From: an uncultured Collinsella sp.
Lineage (GTDB): Bacteria > Actinomycetota > Coriobacteriia > Coriobacteriales > Coriobacteriaceae
Assembly: GCA_900541695.1 (NCBI GenBank)
Contig: UQKL01000006.1
Coordinates: forward strand, 42,317 to 106,316
Direction: 5' to 3'
DNA: 64,000 nt
In this document: positions 56,491-64,000 of the stretch, in pieces
Layout of the letters: the number at the start of each line of letters is the position of its first letter
Numbering within the stretch: position 1 is the first letter of the stretch
Made by a program: the position numbers and the translations under genes
Notes under the pieces: generated by a model
Told to the model about the DNA's origin: nothing
Databases searched by the model: none
The model's input: the letters and a program-made list of their open reading frames with translations, nothing else

Positions 56491-57701
56491 TGGGTATCGC
56501 CGACCACATCAAGAACGGAATATCGCGCCGCGGCTTTGTGCTCGGTGGAGCTGCCGCGGGCGCTGCCACGGTACTTGCCGGATGCTCGAAAAAAACGGGC
56601 ACCAGCGACGATGCCGCCGGCGAGCCGCAGGTTATCAAAGATGACTCAAAAATCGTCTCGATTACGGATGAGTACGAGGCTGTCGAAATCGACCTCGAGC
56701 CTGCAGCTTCATGGACATTGCCTTTGGGTACGCTGCTGTATTACTGCGACGGTGATTACGCCGCGGCGATGATGGCGCCCGCATCGGCGCGGCATGCCAA
56801 TACGCTCGGCATGCTCAACCTGGGCGACGGCTCACTCACGACGCTCGTCGAGGATCCCGTGGAAGGTGCGGGGTATTCGTTTTACGATGTCCGCGCCGGC
56901 GATGGCGTATTTGCTTGGGTCGAGATGAACTTTGCGAATGCATCATGGAAACTCTATGCGCAAAATACGGCAGGTGCGTCGCTTGTCGGCGATGTGGTCG
57001 AGCTCGACCGAGGCGGCAAGGACTACGACCCGCCGCTGTTTACGGCGTTCGAATCGTCCGTCATTTGGTACAAGATGCCTGCTGCAGGCGGCAATAAGAC
57101 GAGTCACGACTCGTATTGCTACCGCCGCTCGCTCGACGAGGCAAAGGCCGAGGCCATTTGGAAGTCAACGGGCCGCTTTGCATCCGCCCCGCGTGTGAGT
57201 GACGGCATCTTGACCATTTCCCCGCGTGTGCGCAACGACGAGGGCGTCTACTACGGCATGACGGCGATCGACCTGACGGACGGCAACAATACCAAGAGGG
57301 CTCAGCTGGTCCTTCCCTCATCGGTGTCTCCCTTCGAGGCCGTATATATGGGCGACACGTTTGTGTTCTCCATCGAGGCCACCTATAGCGGCGTGGGGAG
57401 CCTAGGCAACATGGGCACCTATATCGGTAACGAGAATGGGACGTTCCTATTCCTGTCGCGCGAGCCGCTTGCGTGTGCTGCCGGCAGAAAAGGCAAATAT
57501 CTGGTTAAGGTTCAGGCATCGCATTTTCTGATCGATACCTCCGCCAAAACCTATGGTTCGCTGCTGTCGCCCGACCGCGCTCTCGAATATGGCGATTATC
57601 CAGCTACGGCGGGTAAATCGAATACGTTTTTAACCTATGCCACGGTGCGTAATAGCCAAGGAATTCCCGAGACGGTTACCGCCCGCCTGTTCTCTCTTTA
57701 G
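56490..57701 (+). CDS. Tat-exported lipoprotein of unknown function
   Basis: The N terminus has a twin-arginine motif (SRRGFVLGG) and a lipobox (LAGC, Cys about 31), so it should be exported folded and lipid-anchored. The remaining 370 residues have beta-propeller-like short strands but no known catalytic motif. The ATG shares its A with the TAA of the TSCPD gene. 403 residues. Confidence 0.8.
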   Translation: MGIADHIKNGISRRGFVLGGAAAGAATVLAGCSKKTGTSDDAAGEPQVIKDDSKIVSITDEYEAVEIDLEPAASWTLPLGTLLYYCDGDYAAAMMAPASARHANTLGMLNLGDGSLTTLVEDPVEGAGYSFYDVRAGDGVFAWVEMNFANASWKLYAQNTAGASLVGDVVELDRGGKDYDPPLFTAFESSVIWYKMPAAGGNKTSHDSYCYRRSLDEAKAEAIWKSTGRFASAPRVSDGILTISPRVRNDEGVYYGMTAIDLTDGNNTKRAQLVLPSSVSPFEAVYMGDTFVFSIEATYSGVGSLGNMGTYIGNENGTFLFLSREPLACAAGRKGKYLVKVQASHFLIDTSAKTYGSLLSPDRALEYGDYPATAGKSNTFLTYATVRNSQGIPETVTARLFSL

Positions 57702-57759
57702 CGCCGAGGGGTTAAAAGGGCGCCAACGGGGGAATAAACGCGTTGTAATTGTGAGTGCC

Positions 57760-57798
57760 GCCCGCCGAGCCGCCGCACTGTAGCGGTGCTCGGCGGGC
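57760..57798. repeat. GC-rich palindrome before the two-component genes
   Basis: GCCCGCCGAGC (57760-57770) and GCTCGGCGGGC (57788-57798) pair around a loop with an inner CCGC/GCGG stem. It may end the lipoprotein transcript, but no T-run follows. Confidence 0.5.
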
Positions 57799-57853
57799 AT
57801 AGGTGCGTTAAAATGGGCTTGTTCTTAGCTAATTGAGACAGGGGGGCCGTGTT

Positions 57854-58576
57854 ATGGCTTCAGATGCAAAAAAGATTCTGCTGGTCGAGGACGAGAAGGC
57901 AATCCGTGACGCTGTCGCTGCCTATCTCGAGCGCGAGGGCTACTGGGTTGTTGGCGTCGGGGACGGCCAGTCTGCGATCGAGGAGTTCGAGAAGCACCAG
58001 TTCGACCTGGTTGTGCTCGACCTTATGCTCCCCAAGATTCCCGGCGAGCGCGTTTGCCGCACCATTCGCGACACCTCGGATGTCCCCATCATTATGCTGA
58101 CGGCCAAGGGCGAGATCGAGGATCGCATCATCGGCCTTGAGCTTGGTGCCGACGACTACCTGATTAAGCCGTTCTCGCCGCGTGAGCTCGTCGCCCGCGT
58201 CCGCGCCCTGTTCCGTCGTGCTCACCAGGCAGACGAGCCCGCCGTTGAGGTGCTCGACTTTGGCGATCTGGTCATCGATATCTCGGGCCACAAGATCTTG
58301 GTCGAGGACAAGGAAGTAGACCTGACTGCTTCCGAGTTTAAGCTGCTCACCACGCTTGCTCGCCATCCCGGTCGCGTCTATAACCGTATGGAGCTGGTCG
58401 AGAAGGTGCTCGGCTATGACTTTGAGGGCTACGAGCGCACCATCGACAGTCACGTCAAGAACCTTCGCGCCAAGCTGGGCGACGACCCCAAGAAGCCTAA
58501 GTGGCTCTACACCGTTCACGGCGTCGGTTATCGCTTCGAGGCTCCGGCCAAGACCGATAAGTCGGACGAGAAATAG
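57854..58576 (+). CDS. OmpR/PhoB-type response regulator
   Basis: The receiver domain has VEDE near the start and the phosphorylated Asp in VVLDLMLP (56), with LTAKGE and KPFSPRELVARV; a winged-helix DNA-binding domain follows (LTASEFKLLTTLARHPGRVYNR, GYERTIDSHVKNLRAKLG, GVGYRFE). 240 residues. The kinase gene follows 11 bp later. Its targets are not visible. Confidence 0.95.
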   Translation: MASDAKKILLVEDEKAIRDAVAAYLEREGYWVVGVGDGQSAIEEFEKHQFDLVVLDLMLPKIPGERVCRTIRDTSDVPIIMLTAKGEIEDRIIGLELGADDYLIKPFSPRELVARVRALFRRAHQADEPAVEVLDFGDLVIDISGHKILVEDKEVDLTASEFKLLTTLARHPGRVYNRMELVEKVLGYDFEGYERTIDSHVKNLRAKLGDDPKKPKWLYTVHGVGYRFEAPAKTDKSDEK

Positions 58577-58587
58577 GGAAATCACAT

Positions 58588-60153
58588 ATGACACCTGCGC
58601 GCTTTGAAATTGGGCAAAAGCATAAGCAGGAGAACGAGGCGGGTTCCAAGGCAAGTTGGAACACGCCTCGTTCCGATTCACGGCCAGCGATGAGCTATCC
58701 CTCGCGCATGGCCTTGGCTTTTGCCCTGACGTCGCTCATGACGGTATTGGTGCTGGTGGGCGTTGTCTCCGTTGTGTGGGGTACCGTCTTTTCGGATTAC
58801 ACGCGCTCCAATATCGTCGAGATTGCCAATTCTGCCGCCGAAAAGCTTGCGACGTCGTACGAGGAAAACGGCAACTGGACTGCGGGCGAGCTACGCACGG
58901 TCGCGACATCGAGCTTGGTGTCCGACGACCTGAGTATGCAGGTTGTCAACAAAAAGGGCGTTGTCGTCTATGACGACTCATGGCCTTCGGCAAGTGCGAC
59001 CGCCGATGTGCGCGAGAGCGAATCGGCGTCGAGCAGCTCGAGCGGTAAAAAGGCCTCGCATAGCCCGGTCTCGTCGGCGCCCACCGACTCCGATAGCGTT
59101 GCCAACGTCGAAATCATAACGTCTTCTGGCGAGCATGTCGGACAGGTGAAGCTATGGGCTATCGGCTCCGATGCCCTGCTCACCAAGGCGGATTCTGCGT
59201 TTAGGGAAAAGACTTTTAACGCCATGGCCCTTGCCGCGGTTGTTGCGGTCTGCATCTCAGTTGTTATCGGATCGTTCGTGTCGCGCATGCTTACCAGACC
59301 GATTCATCGTATAACCAGCACAGCCAAGCAAATTCGCGACGGCGATTTGTCCGCTCGTACCGGTTTGCGCGGCGACGATGAAATCGATCAGTTGGGTGAG
59401 ACCTTTGACGAGATGGCCACCTCGCTCGAGAAAGATATGAAGCACGAAAAGCGCCTGACCTCGGATGTCGCACACGAGCTTCGCACGCCGCTCATGGCCA
59501 TGCTTGCAACGGTCGAGGCCATGCAGGACGGCGTGTATCCCACCGACGATGAGCATCTGGAGACGGTCGCTTCCGAGACGCGCCGCCTGGCTCGTTTGGT
59601 GCAGCAGATGCTCGACCTATCGCGTATGGAAAACAGCACGGCGCCGCTCAATCTCGAACCGGTGGACATGGTTCCCTTTGTGCGGTCTATCGTCAACGCT
59701 CAGGAGCGCCTATTTGTTGACCGCGATCTGCGCTTGCGCTTTGCTGACGAGACCCAAGGTCACGACGATGTCGTCGAGGCCGATCCCGACATGATCACGC
59801 AGTGCGTCATCAACCTCATGAGCAACGCCATGCGCTACACCCCCGAGGGCGGTTGGGTCGTGGTGTCGGTGCTCAGTGACCGCAAGCATGTCAGTATTGC
59901 CGTTTCGGATACCGGTATCGGTATTGCCAAGGACGACCTGTCGCGCATCTTCGGGCGATTCTGGCGCGCAGATGCCAGCCGCGCCCGCGAAGCCGGCGGC
60001 CTGGGCGTTGGCCTCGCCGTGACCAAGCAAATCGTCGAGCGTCACCATGGCTACATATCCGTGGAGTCGGAGCTTGGAAAGGGTACGACTTTTACGATTC
60101 ATCTGCCTCGCGAGCACACGGCGGACGCGGCATCTACTACAATGGAGCACTAG
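58588..60153 (+). CDS. Sensor histidine kinase
   Basis: Two membrane segments (about 41-63 and 209-230) enclose a sensor domain that includes a Ser-rich stretch; HAMP follows (RPIHRITSTAKQIRDGDLSART), then the H-box DVAHELRTPL (His 296), N-box, and DTGIGIAKDDLSRIF/GGLGVGLAV ATP site. The first 34 residues (before MSYPSRMALAF) are low-complexity and their DNA contains a 15-bp hairpin (58635-58674). The alternative ATG at 58690 has no ribosome binding site, so I keep 58588. 521 residues. Confidence 0.93.
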   Translation: MTPARFEIGQKHKQENEAGSKASWNTPRSDSRPAMSYPSRMALAFALTSLMTVLVLVGVVSVVWGTVFSDYTRSNIVEIANSAAEKLATSYEENGNWTAGELRTVATSSLVSDDLSMQVVNKKGVVVYDDSWPSASATADVRESESASSSSSGKKASHSPVSSAPTDSDSVANVEIITSSGEHVGQVKLWAIGSDALLTKADSAFREKTFNAMALAAVVAVCISVVIGSFVSRMLTRPIHRITSTAKQIRDGDLSARTGLRGDDEIDQLGETFDEMATSLEKDMKHEKRLTSDVAHELRTPLMAMLATVEAMQDGVYPTDDEHLETVASETRRLARLVQQMLDLSRMENSTAPLNLEPVDMVPFVRSIVNAQERLFVDRDLRLRFADETQGHDDVVEADPDMITQCVINLMSNAMRYTPEGGWVVVSVLSDRKHVSIAVSDTGIGIAKDDLSRIFGRFWRADASRAREAGGLGVGLAVTKQIVERHHGYISVESELGKGTTFTIHLPREHTADAASTTMEH

Positions 60154-60211
60154 CTTTTCGCTATTCGGTGAAGGAGGGGCCGCGTTCCTGCCGCTCCGAG
60201 TTTGCGAAAAC

Positions 60212-60236
60212 ATGCGGGAAAGAACCCGCATTTCTG
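60212..60236 (+). terminator. Terminator-like hairpin upstream of purC
   Basis: ATGCGGG and CCCGCAT pair around AAAGAA and are followed by TTCTGTCG. It may end the kinase transcript or form part of the purC leader. Confidence 0.4.
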
Positions 60237-60262
60237 TCGTATTTAGGTAAGGAGTGACTCAC

Positions 60263-61150
60263 GTGACAACGATGGAGCGTCGTCCGGATTCCCGTGGCAA
60301 GGTTCGTGATATCTACGATGCCGGCGAAAACCTTTTGATGGTCGCCACCGATCGCATTTCTGCGTTCGACTTTATTCTCCCCGACGAGATTCCGTTTAAG
60401 GGAGAGGTGCTCAACCGCATCTCGGCATTCTGGTTCGATAAGTTTGCCGATATCGTCCCCAACCACCTCGTCTCCATCGATCCGGCGGATTTCCCCGAGG
60501 AGTTTGCCGAGTATCGTGACTATCTCGCAGGCCGCGCCATGCTGGTTAAGAAGGCCCAGACGATTCCCATCGAATGCATCGTCCGCGGCTATCTGACCGG
60601 TTCGGGCAAGAAGACCTACGACGAGAACGGCACCGTCTGCGGCATCCAGCTGCCCGAGGGTCTGACCGAGGCCTCCAAGCTTCCCGAGCCGCTGTTCACG
60701 CCGTCCACGAAGGCCGAGATCGGTGATCACGACGAGAATATCTCGTTTGAGCGTTGCTGCGAGATCGTTGGCGAGGACATCGCCACGCAGATTCGCGATC
60801 TGTCTCTCAAGATCTACAAGGCTGCTGCCGAGTATGCAGCGACCCGTGGCATCATCATTGCCGACACCAAGTTTGAGTTTGGTGTTATCGATGGCAAGGT
60901 CACGCTGATCGACGAGTGCCTCACGCCCGACTCCAGCCGTTTCTGGCCCGCCGCCAGCTACGAGGAGGGCAAGATCCAGCCTAGCTACGACAAGCAATTC
61001 GTCCGCAATTGGCTCAAGGCCAACTGGGATATGACGGGGGAGACCCCGCACCTGCCCGCCGAGGTCATCGATGGCACGTCCGAGCGCTATCGCGAGGCCT
61101 TCCAGATCATCACGGGCTCCCAGTTCACAAGCATGAAGGAGAACGCATAA
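60263..61150 (+). CDS. purC: Phosphoribosylaminoimidazole-succinocarboxamide synthase (SAICAR synthetase)
   Basis: PurC joins CAIR and aspartate with ATP. Motifs GKVRDIYDAGENLLMVATDRISAFD at the start, PIECIVRGYLTGSG, and IADTKFEFG...LIDECLTPDSSRFWP are all present. The GTG at 60263 is eight bases after TAAGGAG; in-frame starts at 60254 and 60272 are alternatives. About 295 residues. Confidence 0.97.
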   Translation: MTTMERRPDSRGKVRDIYDAGENLLMVATDRISAFDFILPDEIPFKGEVLNRISAFWFDKFADIVPNHLVSIDPADFPEEFAEYRDYLAGRAMLVKKAQTIPIECIVRGYLTGSGKKTYDENGTVCGIQLPEGLTEASKLPEPLFTPSTKAEIGDHDENISFERCCEIVGEDIATQIRDLSLKIYKAAAEYAATRGIIIADTKFEFGVIDGKVTLIDECLTPDSSRFWPAASYEEGKIQPSYDKQFVRNWLKANWDMTGETPHLPAEVIDGTSERYREAFQIITGSQFTSMKENA

Positions 61151-61726
61151 GTGAGTACCCGTAGCGCCACGAACAAGCGCACGCAATCCCACGAAGTTAC
61201 CGGGGTTGCGCGCAAGTCCGCCGCATCTGCTAAACCCGCCCGCCAAGCAGCGAGCTCCGTTCGCGTCGTGCCGGCTTCGTCTAAAGCTCGCCGCAAAGAG
61301 CTCGAGAAGGGTGAAAACCTGGAAGGCCTTTCCAAGGAGGAGAAGCGCGCCCGCAAGGCCAAGCAGCGTGCTCGCGAGGATCGTATCTATACGGTGTCGA
61401 ATATTCTTCTCAAGCAGGATGAGGACTACACCAAGCGCCGTCGTATCTGGTGGGCCGTGCTCGCCATCGGCATGGTACTCGTCGTGGCAATTTGGGCTTC
61501 GCTCTACTTCGCTCCCGGCGGCACGGTGTCCAGTCCTGTTCAGATGGTCGGCATCGTTTTGTCCTATGTCATCATCCTGGGTGACTTTATCTACGACTTC
61601 GTTCGTATTCGTCCCTTGCGCAACATGTACCGCGCGCAGGCCGAGGGCATGTCCGAGAACAAGCTCAACGCTCTTATCGAGCGCTCGGCTGCCGAGGAGG
61701 ACAAGAAGGACTCCAAGAAGAAGTAG
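61151..61726 (+). CDS. Two-TM membrane protein of unknown function
   Basis: A long basic N-terminal part (about 1-95, Lys/Arg/Ala/Ser-rich) is followed by two membrane helices (about 101-122 and 131-150) and a charged tail ending KKDSKKK. Start is GTG at 61151 behind AAGGAGAACGC, immediately after the purC stop, so it is co-transcribed with purC. No family recognised. 191 residues. Confidence 0.75.
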   Translation: MSTRSATNKRTQSHEVTGVARKSAASAKPARQAASSVRVVPASSKARRKELEKGENLEGLSKEEKRARKAKQRAREDRIYTVSNILLKQDEDYTKRRRIWWAVLAIGMVLVVAIWASLYFAPGGTVSSPVQMVGIVLSYVIILGDFIYDFVRIRPLRNMYRAQAEGMSENKLNALIERSAAEEDKKDSKKK

Positions 61727-61756
61727 CGTTTGTATCCATACATATCGCTAAGATAT

Positions 61757-61789
61757 AAGGCGCGTCGTTTTTGCGGCGCGCCTTTTTAC
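61757..61789 (+). terminator. Terminator after the purC unit
   Basis: GGCGCG and CGCGCC pair around a loop of about 12 bases and are followed by TTTTTAC. Confidence 0.75.
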
Positions 61790-61815
61790 TGTTCTATAGA
61801 TAGATGGAGTGGCAC

Positions 61816-63096
61816 ATGATTCGAGCTGCCCTAACGGTCGAGGAAGCTCTTGAGGGCATGAAGACCCTTGAGCCCAAGATTAAAAATTATGCGCGTCTCG
61901 TTGTCCGCAAGGGTGTAAACGTTAAGCCCGGCCAGGAGGTCGTCGTTCAGTCTCCCGTCGAGTGCGCATCATTTGCGCGCGTGGTGGTTGCGGAGGCTTA
62001 TGACGCCGGTGCCGGTCACGTGACGGTCATCTGGGCCGACGACGCCGTGACGAGGCTTGCGTACGAGCATGTCGAGAAAAGCTATTTTGGGCAGACGCCC
62101 GAGTGGAAGCGCATACAGCTGGATTCTCTGGCCCAGGACGGTGCCTGCTTTATCTTTATCGAGGGTGCTGACCCCGCCGCTCTCAAGGGCATCGATCCTG
62201 CCAAGCCCGCTGCCGCTTCCAAGGCGAGGAACACGCAGTGCAAGATTTTCCGCCGCGGACTGGATTACAACATCAACCCGTGGTGCATTGCCGGAGCGCC
62301 GGTCGTGGCTTGGGCGCGCGAGGTGTTCCCGGGAGACGCCGATGAGGTTGCAATCTATAAACTATGGATTGCGATTCTGCATACCGCCCGTGCTGACGGC
62401 CAAGATCCGGAGAGTGACTGGGAGCTTCACGATGCGGCGTTTGAAAAGAACCTGCGCTTTCTGAACGAAAATCGTTTCGACTGCCTGCGCTATACCGCTT
62501 CGAATGGAACCGACCTGGTAATTGGTATGACGAAGGGGCATGAGTGGGCCGGCGGTAAGGGCGAGACCCCCGACGGTCACCCCTTCTTCCCCAACATCCC
62601 CACCGAGGAGGTCTTCACCTCGCCCGATCGTATGCGTGCTGACGGAATCGTCTATTCCGCAATGCCGCTTATCCATCACGGTAACAAGGTCGACGATTTT
62701 TGGATCAAGTTCGAGAACGGTCGTGTGGTGGATTACGACGCCCGTGTGGGAAAGGCGACACTCGCAAGTATCATCGATACTGACGAGGGCGCTGCTCATC
62801 TGGGAGAGGTTGCGCTCATTTCCAAGAACACGCCGATTCGCGAAAGCGGCATCCTGTTCTATGACACGCTCTATGACGAGAATGCCAGCTGCCATCTTGC
62901 ACTGGGAGTCGGCTTCCCCGAGTGCATTGAGGGTGGATATGATATGTCCAAAGAGGAGCTCATTGAGCATGGCGTCAACGTTTCGAGCACGCACGTCGAC
63001 TTTATGATCGGTACGGACGACATCGATATTGTGGGCATTACGCCCGATGGACGCGAAGTTGTGATTTTCCAGAACGGCCAATGGAGTTGGGAATAG
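61816..63096 (+). CDS. M29 family metalloaminopeptidase
   Basis: The M29 (AmpS/PepS/aminopeptidase II) pattern is present: NIPTEEVF with the catalytic Glu, LGEVALISKNTPI, NASCHLALG and HVDFMIGTDDIDI supply the two-metal ligands. These cytoplasmic enzymes cleave N-terminal residues from peptides. The ATG at 61816 has GGAG six bases ahead; an in-frame ATG at 61804 has none. 426 residues, normal. Confidence 0.95.
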   Translation: MIRAALTVEEALEGMKTLEPKIKNYARLVVRKGVNVKPGQEVVVQSPVECASFARVVVAEAYDAGAGHVTVIWADDAVTRLAYEHVEKSYFGQTPEWKRIQLDSLAQDGACFIFIEGADPAALKGIDPAKPAAASKARNTQCKIFRRGLDYNINPWCIAGAPVVAWAREVFPGDADEVAIYKLWIAILHTARADGQDPESDWELHDAAFEKNLRFLNENRFDCLRYTASNGTDLVIGMTKGHEWAGGKGETPDGHPFFPNIPTEEVFTSPDRMRADGIVYSAMPLIHHGNKVDDFWIKFENGRVVDYDARVGKATLASIIDTDEGAAHLGEVALISKNTPIRESGILFYDTLYDENASCHLALGVGFPECIEGGYDMSKEELIEHGVNVSSTHVDFMIGTDDIDIVGITPDGREVVIFQNGQWSWE

Positions 63097-63115
63097 TCCC
63101 AGACCGTGGTACAAT
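63087..63115 (+). promoter_or_regulatory. Promoter of tRNA-Lys
   Basis: TTGGGA (63087-63092), a 17-bp spacer and TACAAT (63110-63115) lie 9 bp before the tRNA and overlap the end of the peptidase gene. Confidence 0.5.
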
Positions 63116-63124
63116 GCCACCCGC

Positions 63125-63200
63125 GGGCCGTTAGCTCAGCTGGCAGAGCAGGGGACTTTTAATCCCAAGGTCCAGGGTTCGAACCCCTGACGGCCCACCA
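63125..63200 (+). tRNA. tRNA-Lys (anticodon TTT)
   Basis: The acceptor starts GGGCCGT, the anticodon loop is CTTTTAA (TTT), the T-arm is CAGGGTTCGAACCCCTG, and CCA is encoded. Two worn copies of its 3' end follow (63356-63374 and 63537-63555). Confidence 0.97.
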
Positions 63201-63620
63201 TAGAATAGAAAGCGATCGACTCCGGTTGGTCGCTTTTTTGTTGCCAAGGCATGGGTTCGAACCCGTCGGGGCGCGGAGCTGAGTAAACGCGTGAGCGTTT
63301 GCCAGCGCAGCGCGCAAGGCGCGAAGCGCCGCAGCGGCCGCCTGCGGAGCAGGCTGAACCCCTGACGGCCCACCCAAAGATTGTTGAGGCGGTCAACTTC
63401 GGTTGGCCGTCTTTTTTGTCGCCCCTTCATGGGTTCGAACCCGAAAGGGCGCGGAGCTGAGGAAACGCGCGAGCGTTTGCCAGCGCAGCGCGCGAGGCGC
63501 GAAAGCGCCGCAGCGGCCGCCCGCGCAGCGGGCCCTAACCCCTGATGGCCCACCATAGAATAGAAAAGCGACTGGCGGATGCCGGTCGCTTATTTGTTGT
63601 CGCGACGCGGGTTCGAACCA
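63201..63620 (+). repeat. Tandem array of tRNA-Lys 3'-end copies with terminators and GC-rich hairpin inserts
   Basis: Each unit of about 175-180 bp has (a) the tRNA-Lys 3' end (real at 63182-63200, copies at 63356-63374 and 63537-63555), (b) a terminator-like hairpin with a T-run (63211-63239, 63387-63417, 63566-63596), (c) GGGTTCGAACCC (63253-63264, 63431-63442, and a worn one near 63608) and (d) about 85 bp of nested GC-rich palindromes with AAACGCG-GAGCGTTTGCCAGCGCAG-like sequence (63272-63355, 63448-63536). No coding capacity is seen. Confidence 0.85.
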
Positions 63621-64000
63621 GATCTTCTCTATATATAAGGACGCCTGGCGGCCAAAACCAGCCTTTTACCGACAGGAAACCAAAACCTAATGTCTTTAGA
63701 GTAAAGTAGCCCAGCAGAGATGGCCGACGCCTCAACACCTATAAACCAGCTGGTCATCGCCAATACCAGAAGCCGATGCTTCAGACATGACTTCAGTGGA
63801 ACAACTGAAGGATGAATTCATTTGTGAACAAAATATGGAGTGCCAGATTCCCGCCCCCGGGGCCCCTCCGGTCTGGCAATATATCTCCTTGCCGCGCGGC
63901 CCGGTCGAACCGGATGGACCGCGCAGGCGTGCACCTTGAGAACCGGATACTGCGAGGATGGACACATTCAGTGTCGCATCCGGGCAGACATCGAACCATT
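63621..64000. other. Right end of window: no supported gene
   Basis: Short open frames exist on both strands (for example 63732-63965 on the minus strand and a 50-codon frame from an ATG near 63788 on the plus strand), but none has a ribosome binding site, a normal composition or a recognisable sequence. The stretch is less GC-skewed than its neighbours, and the region could hold a gene remnant or the leader of a gene beyond the edge. Confidence 0.3.

Noticed and set aside
63201..63620. Additional tRNA genes after tRNA-Lys
   Set aside because: Only the T-arm palindrome and the 3' ends are copied; no D-arm or anticodon arm is present.

Overview
The window looks like the chromosomal origin region of a Collinsella-like member of the Coriobacteriia (Actinomycetota). 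The grounds are the high-GC coding style, the rpmH-rnpA-yidD-yidC-jag-rsmG-parA-parB block beside dnaA-dnaN-recF-dciA-gyrB-gyrA, a tandem pair of WYL regulators of PafBC type, and several large surface or membrane proteins of coriobacterial style. The genus is an inference from gene content; no database was searched.

Layout. From 1 to about 31.7 kb nearly all genes are on the minus strand. In order these are carB (cut by the window edge), carA, a membrane protein and an ABC exporter, a Nudix hydrolase, purD, purA, dnaB, the rplI-rpsR-ssb-rpsF operon, two tRNA-Ser genes (plus strand), a DUF559-type gene bracketed by inverted palindromic elements, a TRIC-type channel and a bactofilin-like membrane protein (both plus), typA, three small genes including a bifunctional-nuclease-domain protein, tRNA-Ile/Ala/Ile, gyrA, gyrB, dciA, recF, dnaN, dnaA and an HATPase/winged-helix gene. 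From about 32 kb onward most genes are on the plus strand. These are rpmH, rnpA, yidD, yidC, jag, rsmG, three perfect parS sites, parA, parB, a small membrane protein, rlmN (minus), ddl, an exonuclease-DinG helicase, two WYL regulators (minus), an M28-like membrane protein with a very large insertion, an LPATG thioester/Cna_B adhesin (minus), tRNA-Gly, purB, a solute-binding protein with a GGDEF cyclase, a TSCPD protein with a Tat lipoprotein, a two-component system, purC, a membrane protein, an M29 aminopeptidase and tRNA-Lys.

How it works together. The strand switch, the repeated TTTTCAACA-type boxes on both sides of the dnaA unit and the parS cluster place oriC between about 28.4 and 32.0 kb. 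The replication genes (dnaA, dnaN, recF, dciA, gyrBA, dnaB, ssb) lie on one arm. Translation, membrane-insertion and segregation genes lie on the other. Genes for purine and pyrimidine synthesis (carAB, purD, purA, purB, purC) are scattered on both arms.

The most unusual material is non-coding or accessory: (1) inverted ~75-bp palindromic elements flanking a lone DUF559-type gene; (2) tandem copies of tRNA-Lys 3' ends, each carrying a GC-rich hairpin insert and a terminator, with a related decayed array after tRNA-Gly; (3) an HATPase plus winged-helix protein encoded directly upstream of dnaA inside the origin; (4) several large palindromes in intergenic regions. About 63.6-64.0 kb holds no gene I can support.
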